Source: Centrapalus pauciflorus
Lineage: Eukaryota; Streptophyta; Magnoliopsida; Asterales; Asteraceae
Reading direction: 5' to 3'
DNA: 64,000 bases
NCBI GenBank assembly: GCA_020465985.1
Contig: JAANYP010000192.1
Coordinates: forward strand, 1 to 64,000
Below the pieces are notes generated by a model. It saw nothing but the letters and a program-made list of their open reading frames with translations. It searched no databases and was not told the DNA's origin. The translations under genes were made by a program, and so were the position numbers. Below are positions 36,850 to 48,070 of this stretch, piece after piece (position 1 is the stretch's first letter; the number at the start of each line of letters is the position of its first letter).

Positions 36850-39600
36850 TTAGTTATTTTTAGTGGAACTCATCATAAGGATGAGTTCTCCTTCTTCATC
36901 AACATTTGTTGATGGACCAGTAAGATCAACACTAATATTTCCTATCTGGATTGTATCAGCTTGGATACTATCCCCATTGACCGTGTTACTTCCAACACTG
37001 CTGGTTTTTGTAGTGTTGGAACTAGCAGTGTCAGCAGGCCTCATGTCCTCAGTTTCAGGACAGTCTTTGGCCATATGTGTCTTCTTCCCACATTTATAGC
37101 ATTTTCTATTTTTAGACTTTTCGAAAAAAGTACTTCCAGAAACACATTCTGGGACATTTTTGTTGGACTTCTCAGCAGGTTTAGCATTACTATTTTTTAT
37201 AAGAATCAACAGTTTGAGTGGAAGGCACAACAGCAACAGCTTTACCTGTGTCCTCTTTCCTCTTTTTAGGAGGGCAGTGATCAAATTGAAAGTTTGATTG
37301 ACCTTTGTCCTTCCACAGGTTTGGGAAACTTATTCCCAACTCTCTCAGGTTGAGCAATGGCTTTGCCTTTGCCCTTACTGAGATGTGATGGATGTTGCCT
37401 ATCAACATAATCACTGTTTCTGGTTTTAAAAGACTTACCTTCATTTATAACCAGTTTTCCACTATGATTTAAAAACTTATTTGAAATCACAACAGATTTA
37501 CTTTCAACATGAGACTTACCCCTGTTGAAAGCAGACTGCTTACCTTTTGAAAACTTTTTCTCAAAGTGTTCAGCATTAAAAGGATTAACAGGTTTCTTAC
37601 CATCAGCTTTAGATCCAGAAGCTGTCTTGTTGACAGGTTTAGTGTCCTAAGCTGTAGTTTGAGCTTGTTTTCCCTTCTTTTGCTTGTGTGAACCAGATGT
37701 GCACTTAGCAGACTGATTTGATAGAGAACACATTTCATCATCAGTTTTTAGAACTTTTTCACACAAGCTGTCAGTGTTTTGAGGCCTGACAAACCTATTT
37801 GTTGACACTAGCTTTCCATTTACTCTTTGAATGAAAGTACTTGGAAGCTCACCAAGAGTGATGAGTCTTTTTCCATCTTATTTATCTCAATAATTGAAGC
37901 TGCTGTATCAAGATCCCCTCCAAGATAGGCTTGGATTTAAGCAGGGATCTGTTGACTGAAACAATGATTGTCTTTCTGTGCAGATTGGCACCAAGAGTCA
38001 ACTATCTTTTGAAGCTTGGCATGTTTTGTGTCTGTCTCTGTCTTTTCTTCTAATAAAATGGTATTGATGTGTTTTACTTCATCAAGTTCAGTTTCCAACT
38101 TATGGAAGTTGTCCATTTTATTAGTTTTTATCTCAAGATCAGTTTTTAACTTAGAGATCTCAGACAAGAAAGCATCATGCTTCTAAATAGCAGCTTTTAG
38201 ATCATTAAGTAAATATTCAAACATTTTTAATTTTTCATGAAAACTGTAATCCATAAAATTTTGTACCTTATACATCATTGTTAGGTTCCAGTTCTCTAAG
38301 CTGCTGTGAACCTCAGCTTCAGCCAGGTCCTGTTTAAAATTGCTTGTTGATGGGACATCAGTGTTGGCCATCAGACAATTGTTATCTTCTTCATCTGATG
38401 ATGAGTTAGATTCCTCCCAGTCACATGTCCTAGCCACGAGTCCCTTTTGCTTGTTGGAATCCACTGAGTCTTCCAACTTTCTCAGCTTAGCCATGGCCAT
38501 AAGGTACTTAACCCTGTAGCCATCATCCTTATTTGTCTTGTATGGTTTGGATGTTGAGCCAACAACGTTAGACACACAGTCAGCAGCTATATGACCTGTT
38601 GTGCCACATTTAAAGCACTCAACCTTAGTTTTGTCAAATGCTTTCTTTTTTATGGCACCTGACTTCTTTTGCAACATCTTTCCACCAAACCTCTTCTTAT
38701 TGAACTTTCTGACAAGCATCGCAATCATTTGCTCATCATCAAATTTAGTAAGATCTTCACAGTCTTCTTCCTCAGACAATTCTTCCATTTCATCATCAGC
38801 ATGTTGATCAGCTTGTGTGAACACATAACACACCTGACCAGTAGGTTGTCTCACACTTGCCACTAAGGCAGCACCTCTTTTGGACATTTCTAAGGAATTT
38901 CTTTTCTATTGCCTTGATTGTTCATCATTTAGTAAGGACCCATACAGATTTACAAGGTCCATACCTTTGATGGTGCCTGAGTTTCTGAGGATAGTAGAAA
39001 AATAATTCCATTCCTTAGTCAGAATGTCCAAAAACTTGTTTACCAAAGTTAGACTATCCATGGTGATCCCAACAGCTTTGAGATCACTTATTAGAGCAGT
39101 GAACCTGGTATAGGTTTCAGTGAGAGACTCCTTTGGCTTTGCAAAGAAGAGTTCATACTGTCTAACAAGATTGTTGATCCTGTTATCCAGAGTGATAGTG
39201 GGACCATCATAGACGGTACACAAAGTATCCCACATCTCCTTTGCAGTCTTCATTTTCTCAACCTGTTTGAACACATCATCAGGAAGAGAAATAACCAGGT
39301 TGTTCTTGGCCTTTGCATCAAGAGCAACCAGCCTTTTGTCTTCATCAGACCATTGAGCTTTTGCCTTTTCGAAGGTCCTGATTTCAGGATCAGCTCCTTC
39401 AGCAGAAGGAGTGATAGTAGTAACAGAAGTTGGCACATAGAGACCTTCCATTACCATCTCTGGTAGTTGTACTTCCAGATTCTCTAAATAGAGCATCATT
39501 CTGCACTTCCAACTAGAGAAGTTCTGATGATTAAACTTGGGGGTTTTGCCATTGAACCATTGTCATAGTAAGAGGAAAAGCTGGCAGCACTATTGTCCAT
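36850..39600 (-). pseudogene. TE-A2 gag with two zinc knuckles and coiled coil
   Basis: The ATG at 39600 starts MDNSAAS. A one-base loss in a G run near 39532 shifts the frame, and the gag domain is open from 39499 to 38906. A stop near 38905 precedes MSKRGAALVASVRQP, an acidic region and knuckle one, CFKCGTTGHIAADC (about 38560-38605). A coiled coil rich in Lys/Glu/Leu spans 37940-38250. A basic region is followed by knuckle two, CYKCGKKTHMAKDC (about 37060-37105). Length (about 900 codons) is large, as usual for Sirevirus gag. The copy in TE-A1 has the same order. Confidence 0.87.
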
Positions 39601-39648
39601 GGGGAAATAGGAAGAGTGAGAGATCTAGAGTTAACACACACTCTATCT

Positions 39649-39660
39649 GCTCTGATACCA
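39649..39660 (-). promoter_or_regulatory. TE-A2 primer-binding site (tRNA-Met type)
   Basis: On the minus strand TGGTATCAGAGC begins at 39660, two bases after the LTR end at 39663. Confidence 0.92.
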
Positions 39661-39662
39661 GT

Positions 39663-40757
39663 TGTAGGTCCCAAAATGTTTCCCTAGTATGTTGCTCTAA
39701 GCTGTAGAGGGGGGGGGGGGTGTGGATATAGCTATCTAAAATTCAACAAACTTTTATCAATGTTTGTGTATATTATCAACAAGTGTTAATTACAAACAAG
39801 CCTGAACTGCGGAATGGTTCAAGCTGAGATGACAGATACAACAGATGTTTAACTAATCTAAGACACACTCAGACTATATACAATGAATACACTCAATAAG
39901 ATGAACTCACTGTTTACAAGATAGACAGATGGACAGCTTGTACAAGAACATCTTGGACACATTTTACTGTTTTATTCAAGCAGATTTGTGTGCATGAAAA
40001 CACACTTCTTTGCACATTCTGAATATCACACTCTTGGTTATCTCACATTTCTTAGAAGCTTCCTTTTATACTCTCACTGAGATTCTCAGTGAAGCTTCCT
40101 CATTGGACATAGAGATAGTGGGATGTCTTTCCAAAAAGACAAAATAAATTCTTCCCCACGTTCTGACAAAGCAGAATTTTCTTTACATTGCTCTTTGTCT
40201 TTTCCTTTATGTATACGATGTAGAAGGCTTTAACTAAAAGACGAATGTCAACTTTAAACCTTTCATCTTTTGTTATAGCCATTTTGATATAAGAAATGCT
40301 CTGTCACCCAGTTCAAATATCCACTTTATCTTCATGTACAGAACAGCGTAGGCAGACTTTGCAACTTCTGTTTTTCCACTTTGTCTTCGACTTTGTAAAC
40401 TGATCTTGTAGTCCAAGACAATACATGAGGACATGGAAACATATTCCATAAAGTGTTTAGCCTGTTCACAAAGAACAGATCACTTAGAATTTGTCCAAAC
40501 TGCTCAACAGGTTAGAGCAACGTAGACAGTTTATGTCCAGCCTGTTCATCAGAGTAGAACACCTTGAATAATTTACCTTATTTGCAACATATGCAACAAT
40601 GTAACCAACTTTGACTAATATTGCAAATCACTTATCAGGTTTCAATAAGGCATTAAGAGGCCTTAAATTATACCTTCAAGTGCATCAAATAGGTTTGATT
40701 GATAATCTCCCCCTAAGATGTAGATTAGGTTTGACTGAGCCCTTTTTGGGCCTAACA
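39663..40757 (-). repeat. TE-A2 5' LTR (1095 bp)
   Basis: TGTAGGTCCC...GCCTAACA on the plus strand. Contains a run of 12 G (39709-39720). The promoter is a TATA-like AGTATAAAAGG on the minus strand (40062-40072) with CCAAT about 30 bases upstream (ATTGG on plus near 40102). Followed by the TSD copy GACTT at 40758-40762. Confidence 0.92.
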
Positions 40758-40762
40758 GACTT

Positions 40763-41241
40763 ATATCTCGGAATCCATGCTTCCCAGCATGATGAAAACT
40801 TCTCATCCGTGCCCTTCGCACGAAGGGGCAGACATTGCCCGTGTTCACATTTGGTTTGTAAAGAAATATTTGTTGAATGTTTAATTCTATTAACTCACTA
40901 AGCTTATAGCTTACTATTGAATTTAAATGTTTTGAGGCAAAGGTAAAGACATTGCTGGGCCTTCTTCCTAGGATATCATCAATTCTTCTGGTGATCCATA
41001 AAAGCTACTTGGTAAATTGAAGATAATGTAGCTTTGGGATTGGGTTTTGGTGATGTTGTAACAAAATATTATGTTGCAATAGTTAGATCATGACCGTGTA
41101 GACTTATAAATATTATGTGCTTTAGTGATGATGTAAATACACACTTGTCCTATGCTTGAAATAACTTATATATGTATTTTAATTATTAGGTTGCATGTTA
41201 ATCCTGTAGTTTATATGTCAGCAATATGGGAGGTTGTTTCA
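40763..41241 (+). repeat. TE-C 3' LTR, second part
   Basis: Continues the LTR left at 25435 and matches the last part of the TE-B 3' LTR (10230-10593), including AAAGCTACTT and the AATAGTTAGA region. The end at GTTGTTTCA (41241) is by alignment and less certain, because it differs from the GTCACA ends of TE-B and TE-D. Confidence 0.75.
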
Positions 41242-41399
41242 GCTTAATATGTGGGGATCATGCACATACTGGGCTAGCTACCAGTAAGACAACATGGGCA
41301 GACATCAGAGTAGACATAGACATAGGCTGGCATAGACTTATTCAGACATGAATTAAGCAGGATGATATGAAAGTATCAACAAGAAGGCAGACTATAAAT
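41242..41399. other. Unassigned 158-bp sequence
   Basis: No coding frame or repeat match within the window. It lies between the presumed end of TE-C and the start of TE-F and ends with the TE-F TSD candidate TAAAT (41395-41399). It could be host DNA or another old element. Confidence 0.5.
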
Positions 41400-41709
41400 T
41401 GTTGGGTATAACTATTGCAGATGAAAACATTTATTTTGTAAAAGTATAGGGGCTCTGTGTAAATACTCAATAGTTTGTATTTGATATAAATATAATGGTA
41501 CTGTTCGCAAATGATATACACACGCATAAAATAAGGTTGAATACAATTGAGAGAAGAGCTGATCGTGTAGAATTGTTGTGCAAGAAAGTCAAGAACTCAA
41601 TTGTAATATTTCTTCTCTCATTAATACAAGCATTAAATATTATGTGTTGTTGGATTGTGTTCATAATTGTGATTAAATGTTAAATGAATTGGTGAAATAC
41701 GAAATATCA
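41400..41709 (+). repeat. TE-F 5' LTR (310 bp)
   Basis: TGTTGGGTATAACT...GAAATATCA, followed two bases on by the primer site. The parts at 56400-56451 and 58801-58975 match its first 220 or so bases. Confidence 0.88.
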
Positions 41710-41711
41710 AT

Positions 41712-41723
41712 TGGTATCAGAGA
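41712..41723 (+). promoter_or_regulatory. TE-F primer-binding site
   Basis: TGGTATCAGAGA, tRNA-Met type. Confidence 0.85.
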
Positions 41724-42171
41724 CAAACATGGTTAGATTTGAGTGATTTTTCGAATCTGAATTTTTTTTGTGAAGAACACTGTTTCATTGAAAAATCAAA
41801 AAAAATCAGAAAATTCTTTTTGGATTTTGATTCTGTGGATGAAATGAAGTGTAATTTTGATCGAAGGTGACGTTTTAACTTAAGAATCTAATGAGATAAA
41901 TCTCAAATTTTAATTCCAAACACACAGGTTTAATTTGGAATTTCCAGATTTTTTTGAAAAAGTCGCGTTCTTCATATTTTAGTCAAAATTAGGGTGTTTA
42001 ATCTGAAATTAGCCAAAAACACTTCACAAAAAGTGATTCTGTGTGAAAAACAAACCTTCGCTGTTAATTTCAGATCAATTAGTGGATTTTTTCTTGAAAA
42101 TTGTGATTTTAAACTTGGTCATTATAAGTTTCTGTTCAAACTCGGACATAACTGACATTCAAGTTTTAATC

Positions 42172-42507
42172 GAGTTTTATAAAGTGGTAATCGAGTTTCA
42201 TCAAGTTTTATTCGAGTTTTAGCCTTCATTGACCGAGTTTCATCATTCATCAATCGAGTTTCATTGTTCATCATTCGAGTTTCATGCATGTATAATTGAG
42301 TTTTATTCTTCTTTAACCGAGTTTGATTCTTTATCATTCGAGTTTAGTCCTTCACTGCTTGAGTTTCATACTTATTTCATCGAGTTTGTTCATTCTTAAA
42401 CCGAGTTTGATACTTAATCATCCGAGTTCCATTCTTAATCATCCGAGTTTGATACTTATTCATTCGAGTTTCATCATTAATCATTCGAGTTTCATTCTAA
42501 CTTTTCA
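42172..42507. repeat. Minisatellite with exact 21-bp period (16 units) in TE-F leader
   Basis: GAGTTT or a one-base variant starts at 42172, 42193, 42214, 42235, 42256, 42277, 42298, 42319, 42340, 42361, 42382, 42403, 42424, 42445, 42466 and 42487, always 21 apart. The consensus is roughly CGAGTTTCATTCTTAATCAT plus one base. The bases between cores vary a lot but no unit has an indel. Translated, it gives 7-residue repeats on both strands (minus: NETRLMN type; plus: PSLILNH type), but no frame is open through the whole array. Confidence 0.93.
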
Positions 42508-42819
42508 CTGTATGACCTTTACTGCTTAAATTGTCCATAACTTTTGACTGGAACATCGTTAGAATGCCTACCATACGCCAAAACGAAGCTTGAACCGAGA
42601 TCTATGATTTCTTGAACAAGAAAAGCCGGTTTGGTAAACTTTCAAGGCCTAATGCGACTCCTATAAAAAATTACAGGCATTTTTCTCCAGAAAAAAGTTC
42701 CGAGCTGTTTTTCAACAAGTCATCATTCACAGATACATCTTTCAGTGTTCATAGACTTTAATCAGAAATCACTCATCAGTCAATAAAAGATCTTGGAAGA
42801 TTCAGTATCAGCAATTCAA

Positions 42820-44158
42820 AATGACAAATGATCATAATCAGTTTTTTGAATCTTACAAAGTCTGAACTGGTTGTCAAACTTACTGAATCTGAACAGATTC
42901 GTAAGAACAATTATGAGATTCTTGTTCAATTAATTAAATACAGATAAAGATTTTGCTTTAAATGATGTCAAAAGATTGAAAGAACAAGTTTTAAATTTTG
43001 AAGAAAACCAGAAAGTTTTAAATTCTGAGATTCATATGCTTAAATTGCAAAGATCTGAATTATCAAAAGAACTTGACGATTCTAAACAAGCAAATTTCTA
43101 GAATGCAACTCAGCTTAAATATCTTTTGCCTGAACGATCTGATCTTTACAAGAAAGTTAATGATCTTGAAGCAACACATTCTAAGACAAATCATTTTGAT
43201 CAAAATTATGATTCAAACAAATCTGAAGTATTTTTTGCTCTTGAAAAAGAGTTTTCGTTAACTAAAGATTTACTTGAGAAGGAAAGACATGAATTCTTAC
43301 TTAAAGAACAAGATTTCAGAGCGAAATCTAAATTGTTTGAAGATGAGATAAATGTGTTCTTAATTAAAGAACAATCTTTCAAAACTGATTACGAATAATT
43401 TTGATAACGACAGAAATTCATATTTGGTCATTCTCAAAGGATTAGAAGATCAAATACTTCATCTATCTAAACAATTGAATGTTTCCCCTTTTTCTAATGA
43501 ATCAGAGGTTAACAATTCTAAATAATTGAAAGGATTAGAAGATCAAATACTTCATCTATCTTAAGCTTAAGTATCTTTTAAAGATACACAAAGGCAAAGA
43601 TAAATAATTGAAAAACTTCCGGTTAAGATTTACCCTGGTGAATCTTCGAAATCAAAGGTTTAAAAAGTTTTTGAAAATACTTGTTATTCTTATCAGAAAA
43701 CTCTTCACAGAAAAACACCAAGTATTATCAGAAACAGGCTAGCACCGGACAGTTTTTCAGGAAAAAGAGATTGCAAAATTCTGACCGTTCAAATTCAAGT
43801 TTCTTTTGTAAATCAGATATTCAATTTCATCATACAAATAGAAATTTGCTTTCTGCGTTTAAGAGAGAAGATAAGAGATATAATCTGCAAAGATTACTTA
43901 AACCCAAGTTCATGTGGGTACCAAAACCCGTTTTAAGATGGGTACCCAAAAGTGCTAACAAGTCTGGATTCAAATCGGTTTAGATACCATAGACATCTTT
44001 ATTTTTTGCAGAATAACGGTTTCTGTACACATCATTGCAGAACCCGATTTTCACTCATATGGCTCCTGCTCAATTCAGTTCAGGACCAGAGCCTTAATGA
44101 AATGGCTGTTGTACTTCTCAGTACAGATGACGAGCTAAAGGCTTTCAGTTACATCTGA
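42820..44158 (+). pseudogene. TE-F gag-like remnant (coiled-coil protein, WVPK tail)
   Basis: From MTNDHNQFFE near 42822 a broken frame continues through a Lys/Glu/Leu-rich coiled coil (LKEQVLNFEENQKVLNSE; LLEKERHEFLLKEQDF), with stops and shifts near 42850, 42940, 43100 and 43396. A second part (43700-43980) is basic and ends in FMWVPKPVLRWVPKSANKS, a motif found after the coiled coil in copia gag-pol proteins. A duplicated segment starts at 43438 and 43531. No zinc knuckle is clearly seen, and no pol follows. Confidence 0.6.
43438..43567 (+). repeat. Short direct repeat in TE-F gag-like region
   Basis: GGATTAGAAGATCAAATACT and the following 17 bases occur at about 43438 and again at about 43531, 93 bases apart. 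Confidence 0.9.
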
Positions 44159-45299
44159 TTGAAAATCGAGCTTCCGTAACAAAGGCTTCTAATCATTTCC
44201 AATTAGAACCCGATTCTGAAAGACTAATCTTTCTGAAATTTGTGCCCTGAATTCAACTCTAAAGCTGAATTGACAAAAAGGGAGTTTTATTTAACAATTT
44301 TTTGCTCCTGATTTATTTTCTATAAGGGTTCACTAACTTTTTGTGCTTATTTCCAGGGGCAGTTTCAGACACACTCTGACGCTGACATTTTTCAAAAACT
44401 GTTTGTAATTTTGACGAACATATTTTGTACACACATAAAAAGATTTTGAGCTGAAAAAAAATATTTTTTTGTTTTGTTGTCAGATTCTTTGAATATATCA
44501 TTGAAGTTAATTGTTCTAATTTCTTTGATCTTCATTATCTCATTATTTCTGAGATTCTCTTTGATATTCTCCCATTCATATAGAATTCTCTCATGATCTC
44601 CCATGAGCTAATTCTTTCATGAAAATCTGATTCATTTCATATCATATATCAGATCTTGCATTTCATTATGATATCTCCTAACTCATCATTCCCAAAATTC
44701 ATTCTGAATTTCATCTCCTATTCATCTGAGCTGAAAATTCTAATCATTCTTTGTGTGATATCCCATGAGCTGAAATTCTTAAGATTATTTCTGCTGACTC
44801 CGATTATGCACCAAATTGTGAGATAGGCATAAACATCTCTTCTATGGTCTAACCAGAACCAAAAGACCTACCCAAGGAGCAAACCACCTATTGTTTGTGT
44901 GGGTGAGGGTTCTTTAGGTCTATTAGTTGAGAAGTGTCCATTATCACGGGATACTGACAGGGTCGAGCAGAGGTAAAATGTAAATGAGTGGAATATAGTG
45001 AAAGGAGATGGTTGTGCATCAGATCATGCTTTCGATATAAAGCTAACTGAATTTATTTCTCAAAAGTGAGCCAGAGAGAGCTTAGTTGAAAAATGCTAAG
45101 AGCTGAGAGTTGAGAAAGGATTTGAAGAATAGATAATCCTACCTACACTGTGTCTGTTGGGTAAACCACATAATCTATCAAGCCCTAGATGACTTGATAT
45201 TGAAAAAGATGTCATGGACACAGTGACGCATGCACTTAACCCCACCAACCACTCAGTTACTCTCAAAAGATTTCTGTTTCAATAATCACGGAGATATAA
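44159..45299 (+). other. TE-F internal non-coding region
   Basis: AT-rich. I find no supported ORF and no pol motif. It ends at the TE-I target TATAA (45295-45299). Confidence 0.6.
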
Positions 45300-47714
45300 T
45301 GTCACACCCCGTTACCCCGGTTGGCAACGAAGCGTGACGTCGCGGAAGCATAACCATAATCATAACGAACGACCACTATATGGACGTTTTCAAAAATACA
45401 TCATTATAACTTTAAGAGATATAATGTTTTACATAACCCAAAATGATAAAGAGAAGTTCGCAAGGTACAGAGATTTAAATACATAATTAAATCATCCAAA
45501 ATAATGCAAATAAATCTCCGTCGGTTTGAAACTGAGTGCGACTCCTTAAATGCAGAAGCTTGAAAATACTACCGATGTGATAGACTTGCCTTAATTTCCT
45601 GAAAATACACGCTAAAATACGTCAACAAAATTGTTGGTAAGCTCATAGGTTTAAATGTAAATCTAACTTGTATGGACAACAATAATAGAGATTGAATTTA
45701 TAAAATCATAAATTCCATGTTATGTATTACATATAAACCATCATGCAACCGAAGCTTAATTAAAATGAGTTTGTCCTGTGCAGTATTCCCATACGTAATA
45801 CCGTGTGTTAAATATATATGCACTCGTTGTTAACCGATACGAACTAACCCGAATGGGGGACATGACTCCCTATAGATCTATCCACAATATATTCGCGTTT
45901 ACAAATAAATGCAATTAACGGTTCATGATATAAGGGCTGATGGAACCACATGTGTAATACATAATAGAAATGAAGATATTTTCGTGTCCATATAAAAACG
46001 AAGCATGTATTTCATCCCCAAAACATAACAGTGTGAAAATAGGGGCTATGAGAACTCACCGAGATTGCGATGGCAAAACGAGCGTAAAAAGCTTTTTAGC
46101 GTAAATAGATGCATGATGCGTCGAGTGAGTTTAATCGAGTCCTAAATGATAATAAAGACTTAATATCTCTAATATATGATGATATATATATTTATAGATT
46201 TTTATGTCTTAAATCACCCAACATTACAAGTTTATAAATAAAATTCGCTTAAAACGTCAAGTTTATATATATATATATATAATTTTCCAGCTTTTTCGGA
46301 GGTTCTTCGGCCTACTTTGAGGCTGTTTTTGACCAAGCTCTAAAATGTTTTAGACTTTGGTTTTCTAGGACATTAAACTACTATATACAAAGGATTTTTA
46401 GAATCAAGAACGGCCATTTTTTGAGATGTTTAGGTTGGTGAAAAAGCTCGTTAAAAACCCTATGTTGGCCATTTTTTAGCTGTCAAACTTTCGGTTTCCC
46501 AAATAATTTCTGGAGGTCTTAAACTCCAAAATAAATTATAAAAACTTCCAGATCTATAGTTAAGACATAGATCTAACTTTTAAGACAAGAATCAACTCAT
46601 TTCGTTAAGTTATGAATTAGTTATGATTTTTCAAAGTCGATATATATTTTCTGCCGAAAATCCGTAGTTTATAAACTTGAATTAACTTATGATTCTTGTT
46701 GTTTATTCAAAGACTACTTGTATAAAAGTCATAAAAGTTATAAAACACATATATATCACATGTTTTCACAATATTAACACTTTTATAATGTGTTCATATA
46801 TTCATAAACACATTTAAAGAAACAACTTAAAAATAAAAACGAGAAACTTATAAACTTGAGTTTTTATGAAACTTGTTGTTGTAGGTGATTATATATATTA
46901 TGCAAGACTTATATAAACATAAATATAAGATGAAATAAGTTAGTAGTTACTTACTTTGATGTTTTTAGAAGAATGGAAATGAGTAGAAGGTTGGATCTTC
47001 AAAGGTTTCACCAAGAACACCTTGCAAATGAAGAACACTTTGAAAGAAAAGTTTTGTGGAGTATGTGTGTGTGTGTGGCCGGATGCTAGAAAGAAAAGAA
47101 GAGATTTTTGGTGTGAAAATTATGAAAGGGTTGGTCTCTATTTATAGAGGAAAAAGAGGTCTTGAAAAGATGGAAGGAGTGGAGTTGGAGTGTAATCTTG
47201 GGTGATCTTGAAAGGGAATGAAGTTAGAGGATTTGATGGTGATTGAGCATGGTTTATGAAATTAAAATATGGATGTTGTGTACTAGGGGGTGGCCGGCCA
47301 TGAGGGTATTTCATTGGTATTTTTCTTTTTTTTTTTGTGTTAATGTATTTAGAATGTATTCTTGTATTTTCCTTTTCTTGTAAATTCAAAAATACTTTTG
47401 AATGCATTGTTTTAATGAATTGTTTTAGTCTTGCATAATTAATGTTAAGTAATTGTATTAGTGTATGATTAGTGTCACTAATCATAATTTAATTATATAC
47501 TTAGTTGAATTAATCCTTCATATCGTAAATTGATCGGATTAATTGATTTCCCGATTCATCGCACCGATGAATTTGATTCTAATTGAGTTGAATTTTCTAT
47601 TAAACCTTGTTAATCACTTGATTAATTTTCTAATGACCACTGATTAGGCTATAATTGACTATTAAATACACATTAGGTCATCGTTGCTAACCTGGTTTAG
47701 TGCTGGATGTAACA
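45300..47714 (-). repeat. TE-I 3' LTR (2415 bp)
   Basis: TGTCACACCCC...GATGTAACA on the plus strand. A canonical TATA box (minus CTATAAATAGAGACC) lies at about 47135-47150. A short (TA)n is at 46264-46281. A GTGTGTGTG tract is near 47065. Confidence 0.95.
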
Positions 47715-47730
47715 GTCTCCCCCTGTTAAG
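47715..47730 (-). promoter_or_regulatory. TE-I polypurine tract
   Basis: On the minus strand AACAGGGGGAGAC runs directly up to the LTR start TGTTACATCC. Confidence 0.9.
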
Positions 47731-47737
47731 GGAATTT

Positions 47738-48070
47738 CGTCCCGAAATTAGCTCGTTTCCATCTGACTTTTATTAACGGGATCAGGCTGTGCTTTAGTTT
47801 CTTGACTTCTCGGTCCATTATTTCTACAGGTTGCTCAATGAAGTTCAACTAATCGTCTAACTCCAGCTCGTCCATGGGTATAACGAGCGATTCATCAGCC
47901 AGACACTTCTTAAGATTGGACACGTGGAAGGTATTATGAACGTTACTAAGCTCTGGGGGCAGATCGAGTCGGTAAGCTACCGGGCCAATTCTTTTGGTGA
48001 TCTTGAATGGTCCAATATAACGAGGATTGAGTTTTCCCCGTTTCCCGAAACGGATTACGCCTTTCTAAGG
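47738..48070 (-). pseudogene. TE-I integrase C-terminus with truncated chromodomain
   Basis: Continues integrase after a TAG (TGG expected) near 48061: KGVIRFGKRGKLNPRYIGPF, then LPPELSNVHNTFHVSNLKKC. A second TAG lies near 47850. The chromodomain begins (PVEIMDREVKKLKHSLIPLI, KVRWK) but the following TWE...YPHLF half is absent. The sequence runs straight into AATTTCGGGACGAAATT and the polypurine tract. TE-B and TE-C keep this half. Confidence 0.8.

Larger units (their letters stand above)
25436..40757 (-). mobile_element. TE-A2: Sirevirus-type Ty1/copia element with large 3' ORF, near complete
   Basis: Both LTRs, primer site, polypurine tract and matching TSD GACTT (25431-25435 and 40758-40762) are present. 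Order on the minus strand: 5' LTR, gag, protease, integrase, RT, RNase H, a spacer holding solo LTR TE-D, a 4.2-kb accessory ORF, polypurine tract, 3' LTR. Without TE-D it is about 13.2 kb. The two-knuckle gag with coiled coil, the EEVYVKQPPGFE motif in RT and an extra ORF after pol place it with Sireviruses (SIRE/Maximus). All genes carry stops or shifts. Confidence 0.92.

Noticed and set aside
39649..39660. tRNA-Met gene
   Set aside because: Only 12 bases complementary to the tRNA 3' end next to an LTR; this is a primer-binding site.
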